DNA of 64,000 nucleotides, taken from positions 1-64,000 of the forward strand of contig VEFU01000017.1 of NCBI GenBank assembly GCA_007679095.1. The letters run 5' to 3'. A model generated the notes under the pieces. It was given only the letters and a program-made list of their open reading frames with translations, had not been told where the DNA came from and searched no databases. Shown here piece after piece: positions 18,784-28,700 of this stretch (within the stretch, counting starts at the first letter, position 1; the number at the start of each line of letters is the position of its first letter). The stretch is from Paenibacillus bovis. Its GTDB lineage: Bacteria > Bacillota > Bacilli > Bacillales > Bacillaceae_C. The position numbers and the translations under genes are program-made.

Positions 18784-20589
18784 CCCTTTATCTTTAAAAG
18801 CATCCTTAATTTTAATAAATTCTTTTACATTGTCTAAAAATATATCGACTAACCTCGGGTCAAAGTGTTTCCCCTTTTCTAATTGGAAGTATGCCAGTAT
18901 ATCCTCCATCTTCCATGCTTTTTTATAAATTCTGTCTGTACTTAGCGCGTCAAAGACATCCGAAATAGCTACAATTCTTCCATACAAGGGGATATCTTCT
19001 CCTTTCAATCCCTTTGGATAACCGCTGCCATCATATTTTTCATGATGAGTTAAAGCAATCAAAGCACATGCTTTTAATAAACTTCCATTTGTGTGCTTCA
19101 ACATTTGATGTCCGATCGTTGTATGTTTTTTTATCACTCCATATTCATCTTCCGTTAATTTTCCAGGTTTGTTTAATATCGAATCAGGGATGCCGATTTT
19201 CCCCACATCATGTAATGTAGACGCTGCTTTAATTAATTCAGCTTCTTTTTTAGACAAGCCATATTTCAATGCTAACAAATAGGAGTATTTTGCTACCCTT
19301 TTTACATGATTCCCCGTTTCCTTGGAACGAGTTTCTGTAATTTCCCCAAGTGTAAATAATAACTCTCTTTGTGTGTTTTCAAGTTCCTTAGAAAGAAATT
19401 CAATTTCAGAGAATGAGCCTGCAAACCGTTTAGAAATCATAAACGATTGTGCTCCAATAAATAGAAGAAGCCCATATGGAGTTAAGACAATTGTTTTCAA
19501 AATTTGCGCATCATACGCAAGGTCATTGATAATGGTAGCAATTAATACTATTAGGGCAAAAACAACAATATTAATACCGACTTGCTTTTTCTTTATACCT
19601 TTCATAATCAAAAACAAAAGGTATGAAAATGTAATGAAGAATAAGAAATATAATACAATATGTAAATTTGTAAAAAACTTAGGATCAGATAGGATAATCA
19701 GAACAATACAAAGAAGAGATGTAATGATGACAAAATTTACGATGAAGTTACTTTTCCCAGTAGTAATCATTAAATAAAAATATTTAATAAATAGTAATAA
19801 ACAAACAAAAATGCAAATGTAATTTAATTTTAATACGAAAATCATACTGAAATCCGGAAAGAAATAGAAAATCGATGCTTGACCAATCAATAACATTCTA
19901 ATTCCATAAAGGATGCAAAATAACGCAAAAAATAATGACAAACGTTCCTTTTTTCTATTGATAAAAATCAACATATGATTAATACCAAATATGATAAATG
20001 CACCAATGCTAAACCACTCTTGAATAGTACTTCCTATCCATTTCTTTTCAATAGCGGTTGGATTACCAACATAAACCTTTCCTAAAATACCAGGTTGACG
20101 ATAATAAAAATTAGAAACTTGCATTCGTAATATCATTTTTTCTTGAGAAACATTAAAGTATATTCGCTTGGGGATCCCTCTAGGAATGGACTCTTTTTTT
20201 GAAGTTGCCACCTTCCCATTCTCAACCATGAGTTCATCGTTCACCCATAGTTTATATGCACTGAAAACTTGAGGAATATAAATAGCTTTCGGTTCTCCGA
20301 TGTCCCTTTCGGAAAACTGCATAACTAATTCAATTGTTCCATATTCCGTATCACTATCCCAGTAACCAGGGACTTTTATTTGATCAACAGAAAGATGATT
20401 GGTTGAATCCATAGGTCCTAATAAGTGTTCTCGATAAAAATTCCAATATCCAGATAGACGAACTATTTCTTCATTTGGCTGAATGCTTACTTTGCCTTCA
20501 TGTATCGCTTTGTCCTGATTTTGTTGACAACCTGTTAGTAATATAATGAAAAAGGAAGATAACAAAAGGAAATAATATGTTCGGTGCAT
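18778..20589 (-). CDS. 7TM receptor-type HD-GYP cyclic-di-GMP phosphodiesterase
   Basis: 603 residues. Residues 1-21 end in a lipobox-like LLTGC, so the outer domain may be lipidated. Residues 40-190 form an extracellular jelly-roll (galactose-binding-like) sensor as in 7TMR-DISM receptors (VPGYWDSD, then an LWVND strand). Seven membrane helices follow (about 195-395), then an HD-GYP domain (about 410-600) with NHVKRVA, HDVGKIGIPD (about 460), and HHEKYDGSGYPKGL (about 515-528): all HD and GYP residues are intact. It should hydrolyse c-di-GMP to pGpG or GMP in response to an external, perhaps carbohydrate, ligand. It stands alone on the minus strand. With the EAL and GGDEF genes near 55-57 kb it is the third c-di-GMP gene in the window. 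Confidence 0.9.
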   Translation of the reverse strand: MHRTYYFLLLSSFFIILLTGCQQNQDKAIHEGKVSIQPNEEIVRLSGYWNFYREHLLGPMDSTNHLSVDQIKVPGYWDSDTEYGTIELVMQFSERDIGEPKAIYIPQVFSAYKLWVNDELMVENGKVATSKKESIPRGIPKRIYFNVSQEKMILRMQVSNFYYRQPGILGKVYVGNPTAIEKKWIGSTIQEWFSIGAFIIFGINHMLIFINRKKERLSLFFALFCILYGIRMLLIGQASIFYFFPDFSMIFVLKLNYICIFVCLLLFIKYFYLMITTGKSNFIVNFVIITSLLCIVLIILSDPKFFTNLHIVLYFLFFITFSYLLFLIMKGIKKKQVGINIVVFALIVLIATIINDLAYDAQILKTIVLTPYGLLLFIGAQSFMISKRFAGSFSEIEFLSKELENTQRELLFTLGEITETRSKETGNHVKRVAKYSYLLALKYGLSKKEAELIKAASTLHDVGKIGIPDSILNKPGKLTEDEYGVIKKHTTIGHQMLKHTNGSLLKACALIALTHHEKYDGSGYPKGLKGEDIPLYGRIVAISDVFDALSTDRIYKKAWKMEDILAYFQLEKGKHFDPRLVDIFLDNVKEFIKIKDAFKDKGR

Positions 20590-20794
20590 TTGCCTACTCC
20601 ATTTATGTTAAATTTGCACAGATGTCTTAACTGGCACTTGAACTGGATATTTGCCTTTATTCTTCCATTAATACTTTTTATTTATCCTTGAAATGGTACA
20701 TCTTATAGATGAAAAAAAGAAACTGTCATGAAAACGATAGACCCTTCAATATATATTGATTTTATTTGTATGTACGAGAACTTTGGTGGAAGCA

Positions 20795-20893
20795 TCACCC
20801 TAGCCAATGGTTGTTATACGCGATTATCCCCAATATCGCTCCAACTGCTGCACCGAATAAAGCACCTGCTGCCGCTTTTATTTTCTTATCCAC
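20795..20893 (-). CDS. Small glycine-zipper-like membrane protein (32 aa)
   Basis: Short open frame with a GTG start at 20893, eight bases behind a perfect AGGAGG (20903-20908). It encodes MDKKIKAAAGALFGAAVG, then AILGIIAYNNHWLG: a basic N-terminus and one Gly/Ala-rich membrane helix with small-xxx-small spacing. It starts only 5 bases after the stop of the 168-residue membrane protein gene, and its ribosome site lies inside that gene's end, which indicates coupled translation. Function unknown. The strong ribosome site and sensible amphipathic layout make it a probable real gene. Confidence 0.65.
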   Translation of the reverse strand: MDKKIKAAAGALFGAAVGAILGIIAYNNHWLG

Positions 20894-20898
20894 AATGA

Positions 20899-21405
20899 TT
20901 AACCTCCTTTTGTGACCGAATCAATTGCATTTACTAATTCATCTGACTTTTGACTACCTATAACGATTTTCTTATTATTTTTCAAAAGCAATCTTACCGC
21001 TTTTTTCCCTTCCATACTATATGCTTTTTCACCTTTAAAATTTTCACGTATTCCATAGCCGCCGAAATCCATTGCGCGATATTCACTAACCTCATAATCG
21101 TCTATTTCATCGAACAAAAATACTCGATAATGAAGATGAAATGGTAAAAAGCGCAAATAAATTCCATCTTTTCGTACTTCAACAATTAGTTTTATATAAA
21201 AAATTAGTACAAGTGGAAACACAATACCAAATATGAGCCAAATGATGATTAACATAAGGTCTGGTGCTGGTTTATCACCAAACGGTACTCTGAATACGAT
21301 TTGTTGGATAAAACCATACCACATTATTGCTTCGATAATCATGATGATTAGCCATATCCATATTTGCCGTGGTTTTTGAATTTCCCGATATATATACTTT
21401 CTCAA
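20899..21405 (-). CDS. Two-helix membrane protein of unknown function (PH-like C-terminus)
   Basis: 168 residues from TTG at 21405 (RKYIYREIQ), behind AAGGGGGG; a GTG at 21423 in the same frame would place the ribosome site inside the gene. Two hydrophobic segments (about residues 14-35 and 49-75) are followed by a cytoplasmic beta-rich domain of about 95 residues with LPFHLHYRVFLFDEIDDYEV, FGGYGIR and a final KSDELVNAI helix, resembling the bacterial PH-like domains found in uncharacterised Bacillus membrane proteins. No enzymatic motif. Cotranscribed with the 32-residue membrane protein that follows 5 bases later, so the two may form a complex. Divergent from the LysM gene. Confidence 0.7.
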   Translation of the reverse strand: MRKYIYREIQKPRQIWIWLIIMIIEAIMWYGFIQQIVFRVPFGDKPAPDLMLIIIWLIFGIVFPLVLIFYIKLIVEVRKDGIYLRFLPFHLHYRVFLFDEIDDYEVSEYRAMDFGGYGIRENFKGEKAYSMEGKKAVRLLLKNNKKIVIGSQKSDELVNAIDSVTKGG

Positions 21406-21569
21406 TTCAATCCCCCCTTCCACTCATTTTGTTATACGGATTCCCAATAAAAAAGATTCAATTTTACTTTTACAAACATCATTTTTGATTGTAAAAACAT
21501 CGGATTTGGAGATAGTAAAAGGTAAATGGAGGGTGATTCCCATGAGACCTTTTATGAACTATAAAATCA

Positions 21570-22889
21570 TTGAATCCGAAGATGGCAGAAGATGGCATTG
21601 AAGTCGTATTATACTTGGATCAGAACTTAAGCGAGTTTTCTGATGATCTAGGTACTATATCCAAAACAAATGAAACTACTATTAAACAGGATGCCGTTAG
21701 TTTTGTAAAAAAAATGTTTCCTACCTTGAAGGTAAAGTCTATTAAAGTAATGGCAGGTGCTATGTTATTAACTAGTATTGGACTAGCAAGCCTCCCATCC
21801 TTTCAGGCTTCAGCAGCCGAACCTATTTCATCCTATACCGTGTCCGCTGGCGACACTCTATATAATATTGCCCAACGGAATGGTACAACTGTGGATGCAA
21901 TCAAGCAGGCAAATCAATTAACATCAAATGTCATTCACATCGGAGATACCATCATCATACCAGGGGAAAATGTATCGACACCGACTCAAACTACAACATA
22001 CCGGGTAGTTTCGAGTGATACTCTTTACGGCATTGCATCTCGTCATGGCACAACAGTGGACGCAATAAAATCAGCAAATAACTTATCTTCCAATTTACTT
22101 CAAATTGGACAAACATTAACGATTTCTTCTGGTGATGAGACGACCGCTCCTGCACCTACACAGAACAAAACAACGACGCACTATGTTGTTTCTGGTGATA
22201 CTTTATACAGCATTGCCAAAAACCATAACACAACAGTTGATGCAATTAAAAACGCAAATGGCCTTTCATCAAATATACTTAATATCGGACAAAAGTTAAC
22301 AATACCTACGAGTGGAACTGCAACACCTGCACCAACAACTGAATCAAGTAATCAAACAACATATCGAGTTGTATCAGGTGATACTTTATACAGCATTGCC
22401 ACAAGATATGGCACATCCGTTAATGCACTTAAGCAGACAAACAATCTTACTTCTAACGTGTTAACAATCGGGCAAAATTTAACGATTCCAGCAACAGGAA
22501 CATCATCTTCTGCTGTTATTAATCAAGAAGATGTGGAGTGGTTGGCAAAAATGATATGGAGCGCAGGCAGAGGCGAACCATTAGAAGGACAAATAGCAAT
22601 CGGTGCAGTCATTATGAATCGTGTAAAAAGCCCATTATTCCCTAATACCGTTAAGGAAGTCTTATTTGAAAAAATCTATGGATACTATCAATTCACACCT
22701 GCCCAAACGGGAATCATTCATGTAGCAACTCCAAACGCCCAAAATAAAGAAGCTGCATTAAGAGCAATAAACGGGGAAGATCCAACCAACGGAGCACTAT
22801 TTTTCTACAATCCACAAAAAGCATCCAGCCCCTACCTAGAAAGCCGAACCGTCTCCACCATCATCGGCAACCACACATTTTCATTTTAA
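21570..22889 (+). CDS. LysM x4 / SleB-type cell wall protein, 5' end frameshifted
   Basis: 439 residues from a TTG at 21570. The intended start is probably ATG 21542 behind GGAGGG. That frame reads MRPFMNYKIIESEDG and then stops, because GAAGATGGCA is tandemly duplicated at 21578-21597. Deleting one 10-base copy joins it to IEVVLYLDQN of this frame. Domains: cytoplasmic N-terminus (1-55), one membrane or signal segment (about 60-85, ending ASAAEP), four LysM modules (about 88-310, each opening YTV/YRV-xS-G/SDTLY and ending LTI), and a SleB/CwlJ-type cell wall hydrolase domain (about 320-439; AIGAVIMNRV). The family's catalytic Glu in the GEARGEP motif appears replaced: here SAGRGEP. Such proteins bind peptidoglycan and act in spore germination or wall turnover; this one may bind without cutting. 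Confidence 0.85.
   Translation: MNPKMAEDGIEVVLYLDQNLSEFSDDLGTISKTNETTIKQDAVSFVKKMFPTLKVKSIKVMAGAMLLTSIGLASLPSFQASAAEPISSYTVSAGDTLYNIAQRNGTTVDAIKQANQLTSNVIHIGDTIIIPGENVSTPTQTTTYRVVSSDTLYGIASRHGTTVDAIKSANNLSSNLLQIGQTLTISSGDETTAPAPTQNKTTTHYVVSGDTLYSIAKNHNTTVDAIKNANGLSSNILNIGQKLTIPTSGTATPAPTTESSNQTTYRVVSGDTLYSIATRYGTSVNALKQTNNLTSNVLTIGQNLTIPATGTSSSAVINQEDVEWLAKMIWSAGRGEPLEGQIAIGAVIMNRVKSPLFPNTVKEVLFEKIYGYYQFTPAQTGIIHVATPNAQNKEAALRAINGEDPTNGALFFYNPQKASSPYLESRTVSTIIGNHTFSF
21578..21597 (+). repeat. 10-bp tandem duplication that shifts the reading frame
   Basis: GAAGATGGCA occurs twice in a row. With both copies the frame starting at ATG 21542 ends in TGA after 19 codons; with one copy it continues into the LysM protein. 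A slip-strand gain or loss of one unit would switch between the two states. Confidence 0.85.
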
Positions 22890-22934
22890 CGGGACATGGG
22901 GTCAAAGGGACATAGGGTTTTGCCCCTATGTCCT
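22890..22934 (+). terminator. Terminator formed by GGGACA-type palindrome
   Basis: Arms GGACATAGGG (22908-22917) and CCCCTATGTCC (22923-22933), followed by TTTCCT. The preceding GGGACATGGGGTC resembles the repeat copies at 40881-40941 and 52838-52868, so this intergenic repeat seems to have been used as the terminator between two convergent genes. Confidence 0.65.
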
Positions 22935-22949
22935 TTCCTATGTCCTTTC

Positions 22950-24137
22950 CTATTCCCCACAATAAGAAGCTACTACCGCAGCCATTGCTTTCGCGCTGAT
23001 GATAAGGCTGTTTTCATTTATATCAAATTTTGGATGGTGGTGTGGGTAGGCCTCTCCTGATTCCGGAGCAGCTCCTACGTAAAAGAAACATCCTGGTACT
23101 TTTTCCAAATAGTAAGCAAAATCTTCTGATGGTGGTTGTGGCGGTGTTTCCATTATTGACTCCACATCTGGAATGGATGCTTGCTCTAAAGCTTGCCGTA
23201 CTTGTTCCGTTACATCCGGATCATTATATAGAACAGGATAATCGTTTTTATATTCAAGCTTAGATTCTACTCCATATGAAGTCTCTAATCCTTCAGCAAA
23301 TGCTTGGATCTGCTTTTCTACAAGTTCGCGCGTCTCCGGTGTCATCGTGCGCACATCCCCTTCAATCGTCACCGCATCTTTGATCACATTGAAAGTTCCC
23401 TTACCATCAAAATTACCAATGGTAATGGATGCTGTATCAAACGGATTTATTCGTCTGCTGACGATGGTTTGTACATTTAATACGAAGGCACTAGCTGCCA
23501 CAATCGCATCATTGGCCAAATGCGGGGATGACCCATGTCCACCTTTTCCTTGTACAACTAATTTAAAATAAGATCTTCCCGTTTGTGTATTACCACTTCG
23601 ATAATAAATATGTCCCGTTTTCATTGTTGACATGACATGGATCCCAATAATGGCATCGACACCCTCCAGGACACCTGCTTCGATCATACCTAGCGCTCCT
23701 CCAGGAGGTGTTTCTTCTGCAGGCTGATGGATGACACGAATTGTCCCTTTTATTTGATCTTTCACTTCTGCCAACGTTTCCGCTAACACCAACATATAAG
23801 CAGTGTGACCATCATGACCACAAGCGTGCATAACACCTTCATTTTTCGAGGCAAAAGGAAGCCCTGTTTCCTCTTGAATCGGCAAGGCATCAAAATCTGC
23901 TCGAATGGCGATTGTTTTTCCTAGTTGCGAGCCTTTAATCGTTACCACAATACCACGCTGTCCACCGAAATTCGTTTCTACCGAATCTACAGGAACATCT
24001 TTATAAAAATCACTAATATATTTTGCCGTTTCTTCCTCTTGAAATGACAGCTCTGGATGTTCATGAAGATAACGGCGAATCTCAATGATTCTCTCCTTTT
24101 TATCTTCTAGCCTTTTCATTAATTCATCTAATAACAT
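22950..24137 (-). CDS. M20 family N-acyl amino acid amidohydrolase
   Basis: 395 residues, ATG at 24137. A peptidase family M20D amidohydrolase (hippurate hydrolase / N-acyl-L-amino acid amidohydrolase group, e.g. B. subtilis YxeP). Metal-site motifs are intact: MHACGHDGHTA (about residue 103), HQPAEETPPGG (about 138-148, with the catalytic Glu pair), IGIHV and HHHPKFDI near the end. A dimerisation domain (about 185-300) carries GGHGSSPH. It should release an amino acid from an N-acyl derivative in the cytoplasm. It starts 28 bases after the MFS gene, so the two form a transporter-hydrolase operon; import and deacylation of an acylated amino acid is a reasonable inference. The true substrate is unknown. 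Confidence 0.9.
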   Translation of the reverse strand: MLLDELMKRLEDKKERIIEIRRYLHEHPELSFQEEETAKYISDFYKDVPVDSVETNFGGQRGIVVTIKGSQLGKTIAIRADFDALPIQEETGLPFASKNEGVMHACGHDGHTAYMLVLAETLAEVKDQIKGTIRVIHQPAEETPPGGALGMIEAGVLEGVDAIIGIHVMSTMKTGHIYYRSGNTQTGRSYFKLVVQGKGGHGSSPHLANDAIVAASAFVLNVQTIVSRRINPFDTASITIGNFDGKGTFNVIKDAVTIEGDVRTMTPETRELVEKQIQAFAEGLETSYGVESKLEYKNDYPVLYNDPDVTEQVRQALEQASIPDVESIMETPPQPPSEDFAYYLEKVPGCFFYVGAAPESGEAYPHHHPKFDINENSLIISAKAMAAVVASYCGE

Positions 24138-24165
24138 GGGAACATCTCCTAAAACTCACTGTAAT

Positions 24166-25608
24166 TTAATGAATCGGTTCAGGTTCTTTACGTTTTGCAT
24201 TTAGAGCTTTCGCCTTTTGAGCTACTGTTTTTTCCTTGCCCGCATTATTCGGAACCATAAAGACAATCGAAATAATCGAGAGAACTCCGAAAATGACATT
24301 GACAATAATCCCCCAAGTAGCTGCTGTATTCAAGCTACTCACTGCTGCAATCGTACTATAAACAGTTGCTGAAATTGCAACTCCAAATGCTCCACCTAAG
24401 GAACTTGCCATTTTATATATACCAGCTGCCTCTCCTACTTTGTTAGAAGGTGCATTCGAGACAGACGTATCTGTCGACGGTGTGGCATAAATTCCTAAGC
24501 CTAACCCGAATAAAGCAAATCCAACAAAGACAACAACTGTATAAATCATTCCTTGCAAGAATGTTAAACCCATCATTGCAACACCAACAGTTGTAATAAG
24601 CGCTCCCCAAATCATCGGTGATTTCGCGCCTGCTCTTTGTAAAATTTTCTCTCCGACACGAATCATTGCTAGTACAGCAACTAAATACCCTAATGATAAC
24701 ATACCTGATTGGAAGGAACTAAACCCTCTGTCTACCTGAACATACGTATTTGCAACAACTAAAGTACCTGCAATCGCATTTAACAAAAAGTTTGAAAAAG
24801 TAGCCCCAGAATACGGCTTATTCTTAAATAAAGAAAAGTCAATGAGAACAATTTCTTTACTTTTTTCTACCTTCACAAACACGATGATACCGATAACGGT
24901 TGCTACTGCAAGACCAATTGTTAACATACTCGTCCAACCAAAATCAGACCCAAACGTAATCAACACATTTAACGCTAACATCGTTACAACAAAAATCCCT
25001 AAACCAGTATAGTCGAATTTAAATTTCCCTGTAGATTCCGCTTTACTTTCAGGTGTGTCTTTAATCAACCACATTCCCAGTAACGTAAAGATAATCGAGA
25101 AAATGAAAATCCACTTCCACCCTAAATAAGTCGCAATCGCACCACCTGCAAATGACGCAACTCCTGATCCTCCCCACGATCCAATCGACCAATAACTTAA
25201 AGCTCGCTGCCTTTCTTTTCCTTCAAAATACTCTTTCATCAAAGCAATTGTTGCAGGCATAATACACGCTGCTGATATACCTTGGATTACGCGACCAATA
25301 ATAAGTAACATTGACCCTTGCGCAAAAACGAGACAAAGGGATCCAACGATACTTAATATTAATCCAAAATACGTTACTTTCTTTCGACCAATTTTATCTG
25401 CAAGTCCACCAGCAGCAACTATAAACATCCCTGAAAATAAAGCAGTTAAACTAATGGCAATATTTATCGTACCAACTGATATCCCTAAGTCCTCTTGTAC
25501 AGCTGGAACAACATTCACCATTGCTTGAGCAAAAAGCCAAAAGGTGATTACCCCAAAAACAATACCGATAATCAATTTATTGGTGCCTCTATAAGTGGTA
25601 GATTCCAT
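24166..25608 (-). CDS. MFS transporter, DHA2/QacA-like
   Basis: 480 residues from ATG 25608 (MESTTYRG), placed 7 bases behind GGAGGTG; the in-frame extension to 25662 has no comparable site. About 14 hydrophobic segments, as in the DHA2 drug:H+ antiporter family. The family motif A appears as GGLADKIGRKKVTY (about 68-81), and motif C-like glycine-rich stretches occur in the fifth helix (GSGVASFAGGAIATYLGW). The C-terminus is Lys-rich. Members export drugs, quaternary amines or metabolites; some move amino acid derivatives. Coupling to the M20 amidohydrolase 28 bases downstream suggests a substrate or product shared with that enzyme. The direction of transport cannot be read from sequence. Confidence 0.85.
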   Translation of the reverse strand: MESTTYRGTNKLIIGIVFGVITFWLFAQAMVNVVPAVQEDLGISVGTINIAISLTALFSGMFIVAAGGLADKIGRKKVTYFGLILSIVGSLCLVFAQGSMLLIIGRVIQGISAACIMPATIALMKEYFEGKERQRALSYWSIGSWGGSGVASFAGGAIATYLGWKWIFIFSIIFTLLGMWLIKDTPESKAESTGKFKFDYTGLGIFVVTMLALNVLITFGSDFGWTSMLTIGLAVATVIGIIVFVKVEKSKEIVLIDFSLFKNKPYSGATFSNFLLNAIAGTLVVANTYVQVDRGFSSFQSGMLSLGYLVAVLAMIRVGEKILQRAGAKSPMIWGALITTVGVAMMGLTFLQGMIYTVVVFVGFALFGLGLGIYATPSTDTSVSNAPSNKVGEAAGIYKMASSLGGAFGVAISATVYSTIAAVSSLNTAATWGIIVNVIFGVLSIISIVFMVPNNAGKEKTVAQKAKALNAKRKEPEPIH

Positions 25609-25737
25609 TATTGCACCTCCAAAATTAATAAACATCAAATGAATTACATGAATATGATTCAATTTTAATATTTGCCAACTAGAGGATATTAGTCCGATAT
25701 GAAACCAACAATAATTGGAAGATACATGTTTACAGGC

Positions 25738-25773
25738 AAAAAAAAGACATGTCTGCTTTCACAAACATGTCCT
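25738..25773 (-). terminator. Terminator after GH51 gene
   Basis: Arms GACATGT (25746-25752) and ACATGTCC (25765-25772). On the minus strand TCTTTTTTTT follows the stem, just past the GH51 stop. Confidence 0.85.
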
Positions 25774-25779
25774 TACTCT

Positions 25780-28700
25780 TTATTTCTTATCTAACACAAT
25801 CACATTTACGGAATTGGCTGCTAGTGTAACAATTGCACTATCATCGTTTACAGTGATTTCTGCCTCAGTTGGAACAATTAGTTCCGCATTCTTTTTATTC
25901 ACATTTGGTGTATGAAGTAATGATTCATCTCCAGTCACCGTCGTCATTTTTGCAACCGAGTCAACTTGAACATTATTTAGTAGGATCTTCGTTGTTTTTT
26001 CAAATGGATCCGCATTGACTAATTTAATGTACACATGCTTATCGTCTTTTGTAACAGAGCTAAAAATATCATCGTTATACGCTTCTAACTTGTAATCCAA
26101 TACTTTACTTGTAAAAGTACCATCTGTATAGGAGCAAATTAAGCGATCCCCTGTTCCTGCTCCATAATTAACGGTAATCGTATAATCTTTATGATTTTCC
26201 AACTCCTCATAGCAACTTGCACGTAGGTTGCCAGCTGCAGTACTGGAAGAATAGTCACCAAGCATATAGCCTTGAACACCTTGCTTGTATACTTTTACAC
26301 CTGTTGCATTCCCGTTATATCCAATCGCATATTCATGTACATCTTTTTTCTCTGGAGATATATCCGTTAATCCTACACCAACATAGAAACCATCATTTCC
26401 ATAAACTTTTGAAGCGATTACTTCTACTTTGTAATCCGACCAGCTATCATTCATAATATACAAACCGTTAAGTCCACCATTTTGCGCCTGTAACACGAGA
26501 CCTTTTTCTGGATCTAACGTGTATCCAGCTGAACCTGGGATAACCTCCCATGTTGGGTTTAATTCCTTCATAAAATCTTGTTCCAGTAAAATTTCTTCTG
26601 TTTTATTATCGATTACTTTCACGTATTTTACATGGACTTCTGCATTCCCTGCAGCAATTTCGATTCCACCACGAGGAGTTAGTTCTGTTAGCTTCCCTTT
26701 TTTATAAGAAGAGAAGGACGTCCCTACTAATTTTGTTCCAAGATATTTTCCAAATAGTTGTTGTACATAATAATTCGGTGTAAACCATACCTTTTCATCA
26801 TCGAACCAAATTAAGTCAGGTGTCCAACGGTATGTTCCATCTGTTAACACTTTATTGAATAATGGTGCATATGCAGCCAATCTAACAACGTCAGAATTTT
26901 TCTCAAAGCCAGTCATAATTGCCGCTTCTGCAATTGCTCCTGCTAATGTGTTTTTGTCTGTGGATGCAAACTCACCTACAAACACCTTGGATGTTTCTCT
27001 TTCATTCAAGCTGCCATCTTCATTGTAAGCACGATAATAATAGTTATATCTGTCCGCATTATTTAATAAATACTCGTTAGAGCGATAGTAGTGTTCATCC
27101 GCAATCGTATCCATATAGTTCGGTTGCTTTTCATACCAAGTAACTGTTTCTTCGATTTCCGATTTCCCATCTGTAAATTTGATTGTTTCCGATCCTTGCA
27201 AATTTCCACTTAAGAATTTCCAACCTTCTTGGTATGCATCATCATCCGCTTGTGCACCGACAGTCGAGATAATTTGTAAATGATGGTTCGGATAATTCTT
27301 TTCCATGTATTCCTCAATTTTCTCTTTAAAATATTCAAAGTTCGCGAAAAACTCAGTGCCCCAGTTTTCGTTACCAATCCCTAAGTATGGAAGTTCGAAC
27401 GGCGCTTCATGTCCCATTTGCTTACGGAGAGCAGCCCATTCATTATTGTCTACATCTGTGCTGATCGCAAAATCAATTAAGTCTGTAAAGCTTTTTACAT
27501 AATAATCACGAAGCTCTCCGCCTGCTGGGTGAACATAATTGGAACGTGCTTGACAGAGAACTCCACAAGCCATAACAGGAAGTGGAATAGCATTTAAATC
27601 TTCCGCTAATTGGAAGTACTCCATATAGCCAAGCCCCATTGTCATCATATAACCCCATACGTTAAAGTTTTCTTTACGCAATTCGATGGCACCAACAGAA
27701 TCCTTCCATTCGTATACGTTCTCCCAAATGTATGATCCCTCAGAAATACAACCACCAGGGAAACGCAAGAAAGTCGGATGTAAATCTACTAATGCATTTA
27801 CTAAATCCTTACGCAAACGATAATTCGAGTTACCTGTGTAGTTTGCATGTGCCGTAGCGGATCGTTCCTCCTCTTTAGCACCCCAAACATCTTGTGGTAT
27901 TAAGGAAACCATATCGATAGAGATTTCACCATGGAATGTTAATGCAAGTTGTCCTAGTTCAGTATGTGTTCCTGTTAGAACAATTTTATTCTCTACACCA
28001 TACTTTTTCCATGTGTTACCGCCTTCGACTTCTACGGTGACGGTATCACTAATTGCCAAACCTTGTTGATTTTGCAGTTGCAATGTGATGCTAGCTGCTG
28101 TTTCTGCTTTTGCCCAAATCGTAAAATCATATTGATCTTCAGCTTTAATTGCCATTGCACAATGATGGTTGGAATCAGTGAATCCTTTATTAATTAATGT
28201 ACTACCATCTGAAACAGTAATATAATGCGAGTTCACATCAGGATCTGTAATTCCAAAGAATTCATTCAATCCTCCACTATTTTGTACCGTAACTTTATCC
28301 ACATCACCAAACCACGCATGGAGAGGTTCACGATTTCTACCTGTTGAACAACCACAAACACCCGATGTATGGTTATATGTGTCAAATACGAATGATTCAA
28401 ATGAACGATTTTGTACTAGTTCAGCGTAAATACCGCCATCTGCAGCGTTATTTATATCTTCATAAAATAGTCCATATAAATTATTACTTATATCTAAAAC
28501 TTCATCATTTCCATCAATGGATAATACATGTGACGGAACTCCTGCAGGTAGAACTGTTATCGTAAATTCCTTCTCCTCTTGGTGTCCAGCTCTGCTCAGC
28601 ACTGCTGTTAATGTGACACCTTTTGGTTCATTTAGCTGTCCTACTTTTCCATCATCGGATAAAGCGGTCATGTCACTTGATTTCCAGGAAACGGTTACTT

